In this document: in pieces, positions 10,816-21,410 of the stretch
How positions within the stretch are numbered: the stretch's first letter is position 1
Layout: each line of letters opens with the position of its first letter
NCBI GenBank assembly: GCA_947494195.1
Contig: CANLUC010000001.1
Span: 1-64,000, forward strand
DNA from: an uncultured Nesterenkonia sp.
GTDB taxonomy: Bacteria; Actinomycetota; Actinomycetes; Actinomycetales; Micrococcaceae
Length of the DNA stretch: 64,000 nt
Direction of reading: 5' to 3'
The notes under the pieces: generated by a model
Databases searched by the model: none
Told to the model about the DNA's origin: nothing
What the model saw: the letters and a program-made list of their open reading frames with translations, nothing else
Translations under genes and position numbers: made by a program

Positions 10816-12026
10816 GAGGTGCTCCTGCGGTGGATCTCGGGAAGGGCGTCGATGAAGCGCTGGACCTGCTCGGTGGTGATGATCAGCGGAGGCGCCAGGC
10901 GCAGCGTGGTGGGGCCGGTGGCGTTGATGATGAATCCGGCCTCCAGGGCGGCGCCCACCACGGCAGGCGCCGGAGCGCTGGCTGATCCTGCGGCGATCTC
11001 GATGCCGATCAGCAGGCCGTGGGCGCGGACCTCGGTGACGAAGTCCAGGGCCTCGAGCCGTTCTTGGGCGTAGGTGCTGACCTCGCGCACGTGTGTGAGC
11101 AGGTCCTGAGACTCGATCACCTCCAGCGTGGCCAGAGCAGCCGCGGTGGCGGCAGGGTTTCCGCCGAAGGTGGTTCCGTGCTGCCCCGGGTTCAGCAGAG
11201 AGCTGGCGTGCTCGCCGAAGGTCAGCATCGCGCCGATGGGGAATCCTCCGCCGAGCCCCTTGGCCAGGGTCATCGCGTCCGGGAGCACCGGATCGCTCTG
11301 CTCCGGGGCGGAGGCGAACCAGGTGCCGGTGCGGGCGATGCCGGTCTGGACCTCGTCGAAGATCAGCAGCGCCCCGGCGGCCCGGGTGATCTGCCGGGCC
11401 TGCTCCAGGTAACCGGTCGGGTGCCCGCGCACTCCGGCCTCCCCCTGCACGGGTTCGATGATGACGGCGGCCACGGTCTCATCCACGGCGGCGCGCAGCG
11501 CCTCGGCATCTCCCGCCGGGACCCATTCCACTCCGCCGGGCAGCGGCTCGAAGGGCTCGCGGTAACTGGGCTTATGGGTCATCGCCAGCGCACCCATGCT
11601 ACGTCCATGGAAGCCGTGTTCCAGCGCGATGATGCGCGGCCTGGATCCGTCCCCGTGACGACGCGCAAGTTTGAACGCGGCTTCGTTGGCCTCGGTGCCG
11701 GAGTTGGTGAAGAAGGCCTTGGAGCCCGACGGCGCGTGGGCCAGCTCCAGGAGCTTCTCGGCCAGCGCGATCTGGCTGGGGCTGGTGAAGAAGTTCGAGA
11801 TATGCCCCAGCGTGTTCAGCTGTTCTGAGACGGCTCGGGTGAGCGTCGGGTGCGCATGGCCCAGCGCGTTGACCGCGATGCCGGCCAGCAGGTCCAGGTA
11901 CTCGCGTCCATCGGCGTCGAAGACGGCGACCCCGGAGCCGCGGACCAGCACCTTCTGCGGGGTGCCGAAGACCCCAAGGAGGGAGTCGGTGTACCGGCTG
12001 AGCAGCTCTTCGCCGTGGTCGCTCAT
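10812..12026 (-). CDS. argD: Acetylornithine aminotransferase
   Basis: PLP-dependent class III aminotransferase of 404 aa converting N-acetylglutamate semialdehyde to N-acetylornithine. The PLP lysine lies in [15 protein letters not shown]. The Asp that contacts the cofactor is in [15 protein letters not shown], and [18 protein letters not shown] binds the phosphate. It overlaps argB upstream and argF downstream by 4 bp each, which indicates translational coupling. The enzyme could also serve lysine synthesis, but the operon context points to arginine. Confidence 0.96.
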   Translation of the reverse strand: MSDHGEELLSRYTDSLLGVFGTPQKVLVRGSGVAVFDADGREYLDLLAGIAVNALGHAHPTLTRAVSEQLNTLGHISNFFTSPSQIALAEKLLELAHAPSGSKAFFTNSGTEANEAAFKLARRHGDGSRPRIIALEHGFHGRSMGALAMTHKPSYREPFEPLPGGVEWVPAGDAEALRAAVDETVAAVIIEPVQGEAGVRGHPTGYLEQARQITRAAGALLIFDEVQTGIARTGTWFASAPEQSDPVLPDAMTLAKGLGGGFPIGAMLTFGEHASSLLNPGQHGTTFGGNPAATAAALATLEVIESQDLLTHVREVSTYAQERLEALDFVTEVRAHGLLIGIEIAAGSASAPAPAVVGAALEAGFIINATGPTTLRLAPPLIITTEQVQRFIDALPEIHRRSTS

Positions 12027-12967
12027 GCTGACTCCTCATCGGGCACGATCTGGGTGCCGACGCCCTCGGTGGTGACGATCTCCAGCAGCATCGAATGCGG
12101 CTCGCGGCCGTCCACCACGTGAGCACGTGGCACGCCGGACTCCACGGCCTTCAGCGCGGCCGTCATCTTCGGGATCATGCCCGACTCGAGGCTGGGCAGC
12201 ATGGCGCGCAGGTCGCTCGCGCTGAGCGAGGAGATCAGCGAGGACTTATCGGGCCAGTTCGCGTACAGGCCCTCCACGTCGGTGAGCATCACCAGCTTCG
12301 CGGCGCCCAGGGCGGAGGCGACGGCGGCGGCGGCCAGGTCTGCGTTGACGTTGAGCACCTCGCCGGTGGGCTGAGCCTCCGGCAGGTCCGAGTCGAACTC
12401 CGGGGCGATCGTGGAGATGACCGGGATGCGACCGGCTGCCAGCAGGTCCTTGATCGCATCCGGGTTCACGCCGGTGACCTCACCGACCAGGCCCAGGTCG
12501 ACGGTCTCCCCGTCCACTTCGACGCTGGTGCGCACTGCCTGCAGCAGTGCGGCGTCCTCCCCGGAGAGTCCCACGGCGTAGGGTCCGTGGCTGTTGATCA
12601 GCCCGATGAGCTGGCGTCCGACCTGGCCGGTGAGCACCATGCGGACCACGTCCATGGCCTCCGGGGTGGTCACCCGCTGACCGGCGCGGAACTCGGACTC
12701 GATGCCCAGGGTCTGCAGCATCGCGTTGATCTGCGGTCCTCCCCCGTGGACGACCACAGGGTTGACGCCGACGTGGCGCAGGAAGACCACGTCCTCTGCG
12801 AAGGCGCGGCGCAGCTCATCGTTGACCATGGCGTTGCCGCCATATTTGATCACGATGGTCTCGCCGGCGAACTTCTGGATCCACGGCAGGGCCTCGACCA
12901 GGACGGCGGCCTTGTCACCGGCAGCGCTGAGGCTTCCGGCGTCGCGGGGTTTCAGGGTGGATGTCAT
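12023..12967 (-). CDS. argB: Acetylglutamate kinase
   Basis: Phosphorylates N-acetylglutamate with ATP. The 314-aa product shows VIKYGGNAM near the N-terminus, [11 protein letters not shown] and the C-terminal ATP-binding [12 protein letters not shown] block. The N-terminal helix [11 protein letters not shown] matches arginine-inhibited hexameric forms, so feedback inhibition by arginine is plausible. There is a 30-bp gap after argJ and a 4-bp overlap with argD. Confidence 0.96.
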   Translation of the reverse strand: MTSTLKPRDAGSLSAAGDKAAVLVEALPWIQKFAGETIVIKYGGNAMVNDELRRAFAEDVVFLRHVGVNPVVVHGGGPQINAMLQTLGIESEFRAGQRVTTPEAMDVVRMVLTGQVGRQLIGLINSHGPYAVGLSGEDAALLQAVRTSVEVDGETVDLGLVGEVTGVNPDAIKDLLAAGRIPVISTIAPEFDSDLPEAQPTGEVLNVNADLAAAAVASALGAAKLVMLTDVEGLYANWPDKSSLISSLSASDLRAMLPSLESGMIPKMTAALKAVESGVPRAHVVDGREPHSMLLEIVTTEGVGTQIVPDEESA

Positions 12968-12997
12968 CGGGTCCTCTGCGTGCTGAGCTGAAGGGGA

Positions 12998-14197
12998 TCA
13001 GGTGGAGTAGGCGGAGTTCTCATGGACGTAGTCATGAGTCAGGTCATTGGTCAGGATCGTGGCCTCCCGGTCTCCTGACTTGAGGTCGATGACCACCTTC
13101 ACGTGGCGGCCGCTGAGGTCCACCAGGGAGCGATCGTCTCCGATCCCGCCGGCCCGGCAGATCCAGACGCCGTTGACGGCGACGTCGATGGTGCTGGGGT
13201 CGAAGTCCACGTCGGTGGTGCCGACCGCGGAGAGGATCCGGCCCCAGTTCGGGTCCTGCCCGAAGATCGCGGTCTTGAAGAGATTCGACCGTGCCACGGA
13301 GCGCCCTGCGGTCTCAGCCTGCTCCTCGGTGGCCGCGTTGATCGTGGAGATCGCGATCTCGTGATGGGCGCCCTCCGCGTCGGCGATGAGCTGGGAGGCG
13401 AGGTCCTGGCACACCTGGTTCAGCGCCGTCTGAAACTCCTGCAGGTCCACGCCGGACGGGTCGGCGTCCGGGTGCGCCCCGGAGGCCATGGCGATCACGG
13501 TGTCGTTGGTGGACATGCAGCCGTCGGAGTCTGCCCGGTTGAAGCTGAGCCGCACGGCTTCGCGCAGCGCGGCATCGAGGTCCGGCTGGGAGATGACCGC
13601 GTCGGTGGTGACCACGGAGAGCATCGTGGCCATGCCGGGGGCGAGCATCCCCGCCCCCTTGGCCATGCCGCCCACGGTGAACCCGGCGCCGTCGGCGGTG
13701 GAGACCTTCATGACCGAGTCCGTGGTCATGATCGCCTGGGCAGCCTGGTGCCCCGCGGTCTCGTGGGGGTCAAGCTGCGCCACGGCGGAGTCGATGCCGC
13801 TCAGCAGGGCGGGCATGTCCAGCCGCTCGCCGATGAGCCCGGTGGAGCAGACGAGCACGTCCCCGGAGGAGACGTCTGCGCCGCCGGCCTGCAGCTTCTC
13901 CGCCACCACCTCGGCGGTCTGATGCGTGTCGGCGAACCCCGGCGCTCCGGTGCATGCGTTGGCGCCCCCAGAGTTCAGCACGACGGCATCGGCACGGCCG
14001 TCGGCGATGGCCTGCTGGGACCACAGCACCGGGGCCGCGGCGACCCGATTGGTGGTGAAGACGGCCGCCGCGTGCTTATCGGGGCCCTCATTGCGCACCA
14101 GCGCGACGTCGCGGGGCGCGGTGCCGTCGGCGGCGGACGATTTGAGCCCGGCGGCGACTCCGGCGGCGGTGAATCCTCGGGCGGCGGTGACGCTCAT
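12998..14197 (-). CDS. argJ: Bifunctional glutamate N-acetyltransferase / amino-acid acetyltransferase
   Basis: ArgJ transfers the acetyl group from N-acetylornithine to glutamate, recycling it; some members also use acetyl-CoA. The 399-aa precursor self-cleaves before a threonine, here in [10 protein letters not shown], giving alpha and beta chains. The N-terminal [14 protein letters not shown] and the C-terminal [15 protein letters not shown] are typical. The true start at 14197 (MSVTAARGF) overlaps the argC stop by 4 bp. Because argJ is present, argE is not needed for this cyclic pathway. Confidence 0.96.
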   Translation of the reverse strand: MSVTAARGFTAAGVAAGLKSSAADGTAPRDVALVRNEGPDKHAAAVFTTNRVAAAPVLWSQQAIADGRADAVVLNSGGANACTGAPGFADTHQTAEVVAEKLQAGGADVSSGDVLVCSTGLIGERLDMPALLSGIDSAVAQLDPHETAGHQAAQAIMTTDSVMKVSTADGAGFTVGGMAKGAGMLAPGMATMLSVVTTDAVISQPDLDAALREAVRLSFNRADSDGCMSTNDTVIAMASGAHPDADPSGVDLQEFQTALNQVCQDLASQLIADAEGAHHEIAISTINAATEEQAETAGRSVARSNLFKTAIFGQDPNWGRILSAVGTTDVDFDPSTIDVAVNGVWICRAGGIGDDRSLVDLSGRHVKVVIDLKSGDREATILTNDLTHDYVHENSAYST

Positions 14198-15225
14198 GGG
14201 GTGACTCCCAACAGGTTGAGCCCGGTGGTCTCCTCGAGACCCAGGGCGATGTTCATCGATTGCACGGCGCCGCCCGCCGTGCCCTTGGTCAGGTTGTCTG
14301 CGGCGGAGACGATGACGGCGCGCCCGGCGTGTAAGTCGACGGCCAGCTGCATGGTTACGTGGTTGGACCCGATGACCTGCTTGGTGGCCGGCCACTGACC
14401 CTCGGGGAGCAGGTGGACGAAAGGCTCGGCGTCGTACTGCTGGTGGTAGGCCGCGCGCAGGCGTGCCTCGGTGGTACCAGGGGCGAGCTTGGCCGTGGAG
14501 GTCGCGAGGATGCCGCGGGACATCGGCGCCAGGGTCGGGGTGAAGGAGATCTGGACCGGAACCCCGGCGGCATGGCCAAGGCCTTGTTCGATCTCAGGGG
14601 TGTGCCGGTGCACTCCCCCGACCCCGTAGGGACTCATCCCTCCGATGACCTCGGCGCTGAGCAGGTGCGGCTTCAGCGACTTGCCCGCTCCTGAGGTGCC
14701 GGTGGCGGCGACGATGACGATGTCGGTGGGCTGCACTAGTCCCTCTGCGAGCGCAGGGGCCAGCCCGAGCATGATCGTGGTCGGGTAGCAGCCGGGTACG
14801 GCGATCCGCCGAGCACCGGTGAGCTTGGCCCGCTGACCCGGCAGCTCGGGGAGCCCGTAGGGCCAGGTGCCCTGGTGCGCCGAGCCGTAGAACTGCTCCC
14901 AGGCGGAGGCTGACTCCAGGCGGTGATCCGCGGCGGCATCGATGACGATGGTATCCTCGCCCAGCTGCGCCGCGATCTCGGCCGAGGCGCCGTGCGGAAG
15001 CGCGAGGAACACGACGTCGTGGCCGGCGAGGTTCTCCGCAGTCGTGTCGGTCAGCACTCGATCGGCCAGCGGGAGCAGCTGGGGCTGGAGCGCACCCAGT
15101 CGTTCCCCGGCGCTGGAGTGTGCGGTGACGGCGCCGATCTCCACCTCAGGGTGGCCGGCCAGCAGTCGCAGAACTTCTCCCCCGGCATAGCCCGAGGCAC
15201 CGGAGACGGCGATCTTATAGGTCAT
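14194..15225 (-). CDS. argC: N-acetyl-gamma-glutamyl-phosphate reductase
   Basis: NADPH-dependent reductase of 343 aa producing N-acetylglutamate semialdehyde. The Rossmann motif is [16 protein letters not shown] at the N-terminus. The catalytic cysteine lies in [19 protein letters not shown], and [11 protein letters not shown] supplies the conserved histidine region. It is the first gene of argCJBDFR. The ATG at 15225 (MTYKIAVSG) is chosen over an upstream shadow extension. An ARG-box-like site lies 32-49 bp upstream. Confidence 0.96.
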   Translation of the reverse strand: MTYKIAVSGASGYAGGEVLRLLAGHPEVEIGAVTAHSSAGERLGALQPQLLPLADRVLTDTTAENLAGHDVVFLALPHGASAEIAAQLGEDTIVIDAAADHRLESASAWEQFYGSAHQGTWPYGLPELPGQRAKLTGARRIAVPGCYPTTIMLGLAPALAEGLVQPTDIVIVAATGTSGAGKSLKPHLLSAEVIGGMSPYGVGGVHRHTPEIEQGLGHAAGVPVQISFTPTLAPMSRGILATSTAKLAPGTTEARLRAAYHQQYDAEPFVHLLPEGQWPATKQVIGSNHVTMQLAVDLHAGRAVIVSAADNLTKGTAGGAVQSMNIALGLEETTGLNLLGVTP

Positions 15226-15256
15226 GCTCAGCAGTCTAAGCGGATATATGCGTCTT

Positions 15257-15274
15257 ATCCAATATTTATGCACC
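15257..15274. promoter_or_regulatory. ArgR operator (ARG box) upstream of argC
   Basis: The core CCAATATTTATGCA (15259-15272) matches the ARG-box pattern TGAAT-WWWW-ATTCA at most half-site positions and has an all-AT centre. It lies just upstream of argC in an otherwise GC-rich region and shares TGCATAAA with the argG operator. A second, poorer site may precede it at 15239-15256. Confidence 0.55.
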
Positions 15275-15315
15275 GTGCTGGCAAGGGAACTTCGTCCTTG
15301 CAGGGCAGTGTTGGG

Positions 15316-15321
15316 TACGCT
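15316..15321 (+). promoter_or_regulatory. -10 element of the quinone reductase gene (leaderless)
   Basis: TACGCT ends 7 bp before the ATG at 15329, the same spacing as at several other genes here. There is no ribosome binding site, which fits a leaderless transcript. Confidence 0.45.
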
Positions 15322-15328
15322 TGCCGCC

Positions 15329-16336
15329 ATGAATGAACAGAGCGTTTTCCCAGAGGATCTGCCGGACAGAGCACGAGTGGTGCACGCCGCGCAGGCAGGG
15401 GGGTCCGAGGTGCTCACCCCGGCGGAGGTGGCTCTGCCCGAGCCCGGCCCGAACCAGGTCCTGGTCGAGACTGCCGCCGTGGGCGTGAACTTCATCGAGA
15501 CCTACCAGCGCAGCGGCGTCTATCCGATGGAGTACCCCTTCACTCCAGGCACCGAGGCGATGGGCACGGTGCTTGCCGTCGGTGAGTCCGTGGAGAGCCT
15601 CTCGGCGGGCCAGCGCGTGACGACGATGGAGGCTGCCACTGGCACGTACGCCTCGCATTTCCTGGTCGACGCCGCCAAGGCGGTGGCGGTGCCCGACGAG
15701 GTCACCGATGAGCAGGCCGCCGCACTGCCGCTGCAGGGCATCACCGCCCATTACCTGATGAACTCCACCTACCGGGTCGCCCCCGGTCAGACCGTGCTGA
15801 CTCACGCCGGAGCGGGCGGGGTCGGTCAGATCCTGACCCAGCTGCTCAAAGCCAAGGGCGCCCGGGTCATCACCACCTGCTCCACGGAGGAGAAGGCCCA
15901 GATCGCCCAGGCAGCGGGAGCCGACTACGTGCTCGGCTACGAGAACTTCGCCGAGAAGGTTCACGAGATCACCAAGGGTGAGGGCGTCGCGGCCGTGTTC
16001 GACGGCGTGGGCAAGCAGACCTACCTCGGCTCGCTGGAGTCCTTGGCGGTGCGCGGCACCTTCGTGCTCTACGGCGGCGCGTCGGGCCAGGTCCCCCCGC
16101 TGGATCCGCAGGACCTCAACCGCCGCGGCGGCCTCTACCTCACGCGCCCCGCGACGCACTGGTACCTGCGCAACGCCGAGGAGCGGTCCTGGCGCTACGC
16201 CGAGCTCTTCGACTCGCTGACCAGCGGGGACCTGAAGCTCAGCATCGGTGCGAGCTACCCGCTGGAGGAAGCCGGCCGGGCGCACGATGATCTGGAGAAC
16301 CGCCGCACCACCGGAAAGCTGGTGCTCGTCCCCTGA
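15329..16336 (+). CDS. NADPH:quinone oxidoreductase, zinc-free MDR family
   Basis: Medium-chain reductase of 335 aa, similar to QOR/zeta-crystallin, which reduces quinones or enones with NADPH. The N-terminal GroES-like domain contains [15 protein letters not shown]. The Rossmann motif is [19 protein letters not shown]. The catalytic zinc ligands of alcohol dehydrogenases are absent, as in true QORs. It diverges from argC with about 100 bp between them and is followed by a strong hairpin. It is probably a single-gene unit in redox detoxification; the physiological substrate is unknown. Confidence 0.9.
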   Translation: MNEQSVFPEDLPDRARVVHAAQAGGSEVLTPAEVALPEPGPNQVLVETAAVGVNFIETYQRSGVYPMEYPFTPGTEAMGTVLAVGESVESLSAGQRVTTMEAATGTYASHFLVDAAKAVAVPDEVTDEQAAALPLQGITAHYLMNSTYRVAPGQTVLTHAGAGGVGQILTQLLKAKGARVITTCSTEEKAQIAQAAGADYVLGYENFAEKVHEITKGEGVAAVFDGVGKQTYLGSLESLAVRGTFVLYGGASGQVPPLDPQDLNRRGGLYLTRPATHWYLRNAEERSWRYAELFDSLTSGDLKLSIGASYPLEEAGRAHDDLENRRTTGKLVLVP

Positions 16337-16357
16337 GCACGGTGAAGCACCATGACA

Positions 16358-16392
16358 CTGGCCCCGACCCTCGCGATGAGGGTCGGGGCCAG
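16358..16392. terminator. Bidirectional terminator hairpin
   Basis: Perfect 15-bp stem with a 5-base loop: arms 16358-16372 and 16378-16392. It lies between the convergent quinone reductase and pheT genes. A short T run (16409-16413) follows some 16 bp later on the plus strand. Confidence 0.8.
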
Positions 16393-16437
16393 TTGTGTCC
16401 TGACTGTCTTTTTCGCGCGGCGTGAGCCGGCGCTGCG

Positions 16438-18984
16438 TCAGCGCTGGACGGCGCCGTGACGTTCTGCGGCCAGCGCGACCGCTGAGGCCCGCGCTTCGGA
16501 TGCCTCCTCCGCGGTGAGCGTCCGGTCCTCGGCGCGGAAGCGCAGGCCGTAGGCGAGCGACTTCTTGCCCTCCCCGATGTGTTCCCCGGAGTAGACGTCG
16601 AAGAGCTCGATGTCCTCCAGCAGCGACCCGGCACCCTCGGCCAACGTGGATTCGAGGATCGTCGCGGGCAGCGTCTGCGCCACGATCAGCGAGACGTCCT
16701 GCGTGGTGGGCGGGAACGTCGAGATCGATGCCGCGCTGACCTGCTCGGGTGCGGCGGCGATCAGGGCGGAGAGATCCAGCTCCATCACCGAGGTGCGGGC
16801 AGGGAGGTCCTGATCCTCGATCACCTTCGGGTGCAGCTCGCCCGCGTAGCCGACCCTGATGCCGTTCAGCCGCAGTTCAGCGGTCCGTCCGGGGTGGAAG
16901 GCCTGGTGGCGTCCCTGGGTGACCTCAAGCTGGACCCGCAGCAGGTCCGCGACCTTTTCTGCGGCGTCGACGGCGTCCGCCCAGTCTCGACGCCGGCCCG
17001 CCACACCTGGCAGCTCGGCCGGTTCTGCGCCGGAGACCACCGCGGCGATGTGCAGCGGCTGCTCCGGGATGCCTGCATCCAGGTCCGCCAGCACGTCCTC
17101 GCCGGGGTAGGCGCCGAGCGCGGGAATCGTCGCGGATCCCAGCTGCGCCTTGGGCAGGAAGACCAGTCCAGCCTCGAAGAGCGCGAGATCGGTGAAGCCG
17201 CGTGAAACATTGCGTCGCACGGCCTCCAGCAGACCCGGAAGCACCGTGGTCCGCAGAGCGGGATGCTGGCTCGCGATGGGGTTGGCCAGTCGGAGCATCG
17301 GCATCGGCTCGCCGGTGTCCTCCGCGCGGCCGAACAGTGTGTTCGCCGCCTCGGAGTAGAACGGGTAGCTGAGCACCTCGGTGAACCCGGCGGCGGCCAG
17401 CCCGGCGTAGACGCTGCGACGGCGCTGCTGTGAGACGGTCAGTCCCCTGCCTGCTGGAGGCACGGGAAGCCGCGAGGGGATCTGGTCGTAGCCGATGAGC
17501 CGCGCGATCTCTTCCACCAAGGAGGCAGGGATGCTCAGGTCGGGGCGCCAGCTGGGCGGGGTGACCAGCAGCTGGTCTCCGGACTGGGTCACCTCGGCCC
17601 CGATGGCGGTCAGCGTCGCCTGGATCTGCTCCTGCGTGTACGCCACGCCGGTGAGCTTCTCCGGCAGAGCAGGGTCCAGCGCAATCGGCTCGGGCAGGAC
17701 CGGGGTGCCGGCGTCGGTGAGCTCAGCCGCGTTGGTGCCGCCCGCGAGCTGGATCAGCAGGTCCACGACCCGCTGTGCCGCGAGCGGGGCAAGCTGCGGG
17801 TCCACGCCGCGCTCGAAGCGCTTGGAGGCCTCGGAGGGGAGCTTGTGCCGGCGCTTGCTGCGGCTGACGCTGATCGGATCGAAATGCGCCGCCTCCACGA
17901 TCACCGCAGAGGTGCTGTCATCCACCTCGGTGCGCGCACCGCCCATGACTCCGGCGATCCCGATGGCACCACGCGCATCGGCGATCACCAGATCTTCGCC
18001 GTGCAGACTGCGTTCCTTCTCGTCCAGGGTGATGAGCTTCTCCCCTGCCGCGGCCCGGCGGACCTGAATGCCGCCGTCGAGCTTGGCCGCGTCATAGCAG
18101 TGGTTGGGCTGACCCAGTTCCAGCATCACGTAGTTGGACACGTCCACCGCGATGCTGATCGAACGCATGCCGGCCAGGCGCAGCCGTGAGGCCATCCATG
18201 GCGGCGTCGGCGCCTTCGGGTCGATGCCGGTGACCTTGCGGGTCACGAACCGGCTGCAGCCGTCGACCCCGTAGATCGGGGCCTGATCACTGAGGCTGAC
18301 CTCGAGACCGGGCCGGGCGGCGTCGTCGTCGGTGGTGATCTGCTCGGCAGGATCGATGAACGGCGTGCCGGTGGCGTGGGAGTATTCGCGAGCCACGCCG
18401 CGCAGCGAGAACGCATAGCCGCGGTCCGGGGTCACGTTGATCTCGGCGGCGGAGTCGTAGAGACCCAGCAGCTCCATGGCGTCGGCACCGACCGCAGGGT
18501 CGAGGCCCAGCGTGGAGAGCACCAGGATGCCGTCATGGTCCTCGCCGATGCCCAGCTCGCGCACCGAGGCGATCATCCCGGCGGAGACATGTCCGTAGGT
18601 CTTGCGCGCGGCGATCCGGAAGTCACCGGGCAGCACGGCGCCGGGGAGGGTGACCACGACCTTGTCCCCGACCTCGAAGTTGTGCGCGCCGCAGACGATG
18701 CCCTGCACGCCGGAGGGGTCGATGCCCTCCTGGGTCAGGGTCTGCGTGGAACCCTCGGGCACCACTCGGACCTGGCACCAGTTGATGGTCTTGCCGTTGG
18801 ACTGCGGCTCAGGGATCTTCTCCAGCACCTCGCCGACGACGATGGGGCCGCTGAGCTCGTCGGTGGGACGGTGGACGTCCTCTTCCTCGAGCCCGACCTT
18901 GACCAGCTCGGCCATCAGATCTTCTGCGGTGCCCTCGGCGGGGAACTGGGTGTACTCACGAATCCAAGAAAGCGGAATGCGCAT
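16438..18984 (-). CDS. pheT: Phenylalanine--tRNA ligase beta subunit
   Basis: Large subunit (848 aa) of the alpha2-beta2 PheRS. It opens with the conserved MRIPLSWIREY. An EMAP-like tRNA-binding domain follows (residues 40-150, GAHNFEVGDKVVVTLPG). Then come the B3/B4 editing domain that hydrolyses Tyr-tRNA-Phe, a B5 domain and the C-terminal anticodon-binding fold (PPTTQDVSLIV). The ATG lies 3 bp after the pheS stop, so the two are co-translated. Length and order match bacterial PheT. Confidence 0.97.
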   Translation of the reverse strand: MRIPLSWIREYTQFPAEGTAEDLMAELVKVGLEEEDVHRPTDELSGPIVVGEVLEKIPEPQSNGKTINWCQVRVVPEGSTQTLTQEGIDPSGVQGIVCGAHNFEVGDKVVVTLPGAVLPGDFRIAARKTYGHVSAGMIASVRELGIGEDHDGILVLSTLGLDPAVGADAMELLGLYDSAAEINVTPDRGYAFSLRGVAREYSHATGTPFIDPAEQITTDDDAARPGLEVSLSDQAPIYGVDGCSRFVTRKVTGIDPKAPTPPWMASRLRLAGMRSISIAVDVSNYVMLELGQPNHCYDAAKLDGGIQVRRAAAGEKLITLDEKERSLHGEDLVIADARGAIGIAGVMGGARTEVDDSTSAVIVEAAHFDPISVSRSKRRHKLPSEASKRFERGVDPQLAPLAAQRVVDLLIQLAGGTNAAELTDAGTPVLPEPIALDPALPEKLTGVAYTQEQIQATLTAIGAEVTQSGDQLLVTPPSWRPDLSIPASLVEEIARLIGYDQIPSRLPVPPAGRGLTVSQQRRRSVYAGLAAAGFTEVLSYPFYSEAANTLFGRAEDTGEPMPMLRLANPIASQHPALRTTVLPGLLEAVRRNVSRGFTDLALFEAGLVFLPKAQLGSATIPALGAYPGEDVLADLDAGIPEQPLHIAAVVSGAEPAELPGVAGRRRDWADAVDAAEKVADLLRVQLEVTQGRHQAFHPGRTAELRLNGIRVGYAGELHPKVIEDQDLPARTSVMELDLSALIAAAPEQVSAASISTFPPTTQDVSLIVAQTLPATILESTLAEGAGSLLEDIELFDVYSGEHIGEGKKSLAYGLRFRAEDRTLTAEEASEARASAVALAAERHGAVQR

Positions 18985-18987
18985 GTC

Positions 18988-20037
<1,050 letters not shown>

Positions 20038-20087
20038 GCTGCTCCCGTGTCAGAAGGGTATGAACAATCTCGGTTAGTTTATGCGGG

Positions 20088-21143
20088 TCACTGATAGGAG
20101 ACGAACCACGGTTTCGGGTCGACCTCATAGGTCTGCTCCGAGGTGAAGGTCGGGGAATCCTCGTCGTAGAAGTTCTTCCACCCGAGCCAGATGTCCTCGC
20201 TGAGCCCGTCCTGCAAGGTGTCGTAGGTGCCCAGCTTCAGGTCCGGGGTGCCGTGCCCGTCCGCGTGCAGCACGATCGCCAGCTCGTCATGGGAGGTGTC
20301 CACCGCTTCGCGGTTCTGGATCATCGTGTGCTTGAACTGGTGCAGCATCAGCATCTTCTGCGGCAGCTCCTCGTCCGCGGTCAGCTGCGCCAGCCAGTCG
20401 GACACCTCGTTGATCTCCTCGGCGGTGACGGAGCCGATCTGCTGCATGTGTCGCTGGCCTTCGCGCAGCCGCCATTCCGAGTCCAGCGCGAGTCCGACGT
20501 GCGGCTGCGCCAGCAGGTCCTCATACAGCTTGGCCTGGTCCAGGAAGGTGGAGAGTCCGGGCTGGAGGTCCAGCACCACGTAGATGTCCTCTTCGGCGGC
20601 GAGCTCCACCCAGGGTTCGATGACCTCGGGGTCCAGGGCATTGGAGTAGTCGCCGTCGGCACCGGGCTCGCCGGTCGCCACGGAGGTGATGATCTCGAAG
20701 GCCGGCTGCACCGGCTCCTCCGAGTGCTTCTGGTACTGCTCGGCGTAGAACTTGACCCGCTCGGCGGTCTCTTCCGCCTCGGTCTCACCGAGGACCCCCA
20801 GTCCGGGGATCCCGGGCGAGCCGTAGGCGGCGACGAAGCGCCGATCCGGGAACAGCGTCTGTCCGCCGCCGGGAAGCTCGGCGGGCTCGGCTTCAGCCTC
20901 CTGCTCCTCGTCAGGGTCCTCTCCGGACTCCGTCTCGGCGTCTCCGGCGTCCTCCTCCGGAGCCTCCGAATCGTCGGTGGCCGTGTCCTCGACTGACCCC
21001 TCGGCGGTCTCGGCGGTCTCTCCGGCGCCGGCCGCGTCGTCGTCGTTCTCGGCCCCGCAGGACGTCAGGGTCAGGGCGAGGGCCAGGGCGCTGAACGTGA
21101 TCGCGGGGCGCAGCTTCGGGGCGGCGGCGGCTGTGGTCTTCAT
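20088..21143 (-). CDS. Secreted lipoprotein with acidic linker and unknown C-terminal domain
   Basis: A protein of 351 aa. The signal peptide ends in a lipobox LTSC (cysteine near residue 26). A strongly acidic Asp/Glu-rich linker of about 55 residues follows, then a folded domain of about 260 residues. That domain begins RRFVAAYGSPGIPGLGVLGE and contains IYVVLDLQPG, VGLALDSEWRL and AIVLHADGHG. The pattern of hydrophobic strands ending in D/E-containing loops suggests a TIM-barrel, glycosidase-like fold, but no family is recognised. It follows a GH13 alpha-glucosidase on the same strand, separated by a long inverted repeat. The acidic linker may hold the domain away from the membrane in a salt-adapted cell. 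Function unknown. Confidence 0.75.
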   Translation of the reverse strand: MKTTAAAAPKLRPAITFSALALALTLTSCGAENDDDAAGAGETAETAEGSVEDTATDDSEAPEEDAGDAETESGEDPDEEQEAEAEPAELPGGGQTLFPDRRFVAAYGSPGIPGLGVLGETEAEETAERVKFYAEQYQKHSEEPVQPAFEIITSVATGEPGADGDYSNALDPEVIEPWVELAAEEDIYVVLDLQPGLSTFLDQAKLYEDLLAQPHVGLALDSEWRLREGQRHMQQIGSVTAEEINEVSDWLAQLTADEELPQKMLMLHQFKHTMIQNREAVDTSHDELAIVLHADGHGTPDLKLGTYDTLQDGLSEDIWLGWKNFYDEDSPTFTSEQTYEVDPKPWFVSYQ

Positions 21144-21193
21144 GGGAGACCACGCTACCGGCACTCGGGGGCGCCGCCGCCATGCGTGCCGTA

Positions 21194-21235
21194 CGCGCCG
21201 TGCGGCGGGCCGTGCGTGCCGTGCGGCGGGCCTTC
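21194..21235. repeat. Degenerate 21-bp GC-rich tandem repeat
   Basis: Two near-identical units, 21194-21214 and 21215-21235, share CGTGCGGCGGGCC, and a further partial unit lies upstream. It occupies the 5' flank of the lipoprotein gene. Confidence 0.6.
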
Positions 21236-21252
21236 GGCAAGTGTGTCGCACC

Positions 21253-21304
21253 CCTATGCCATGTCCCATCGCTATGGACGGAAACAGCGATGGGACATGG
21301 CATA
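21253..21304. repeat. Perfect 20-bp inverted repeat
   Basis: The arms are 21253-21272 (CTATGCCATGTCCCATCGCT) and 21285-21304, exact reverse complements with a 12-bp spacer. Further short complementary bases (GTCGCA at 21244-21249, TGCGAC at 21308-21313) extend the structure. It lies between the GH13 stop and the lipoprotein start. It has no T tract, so it is not a classical terminator. Confidence 0.9.
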
Positions 21305-21410
21305 GACATGCGACGGATGGTGGGGGACTCGGCGAGGACGGGGCGCGTAGAAGACGAGGCGCAGAGAGAGCACCCCGACGGGAGAGCACCCCGCCCTCAC
21401 CCGCACCAGG

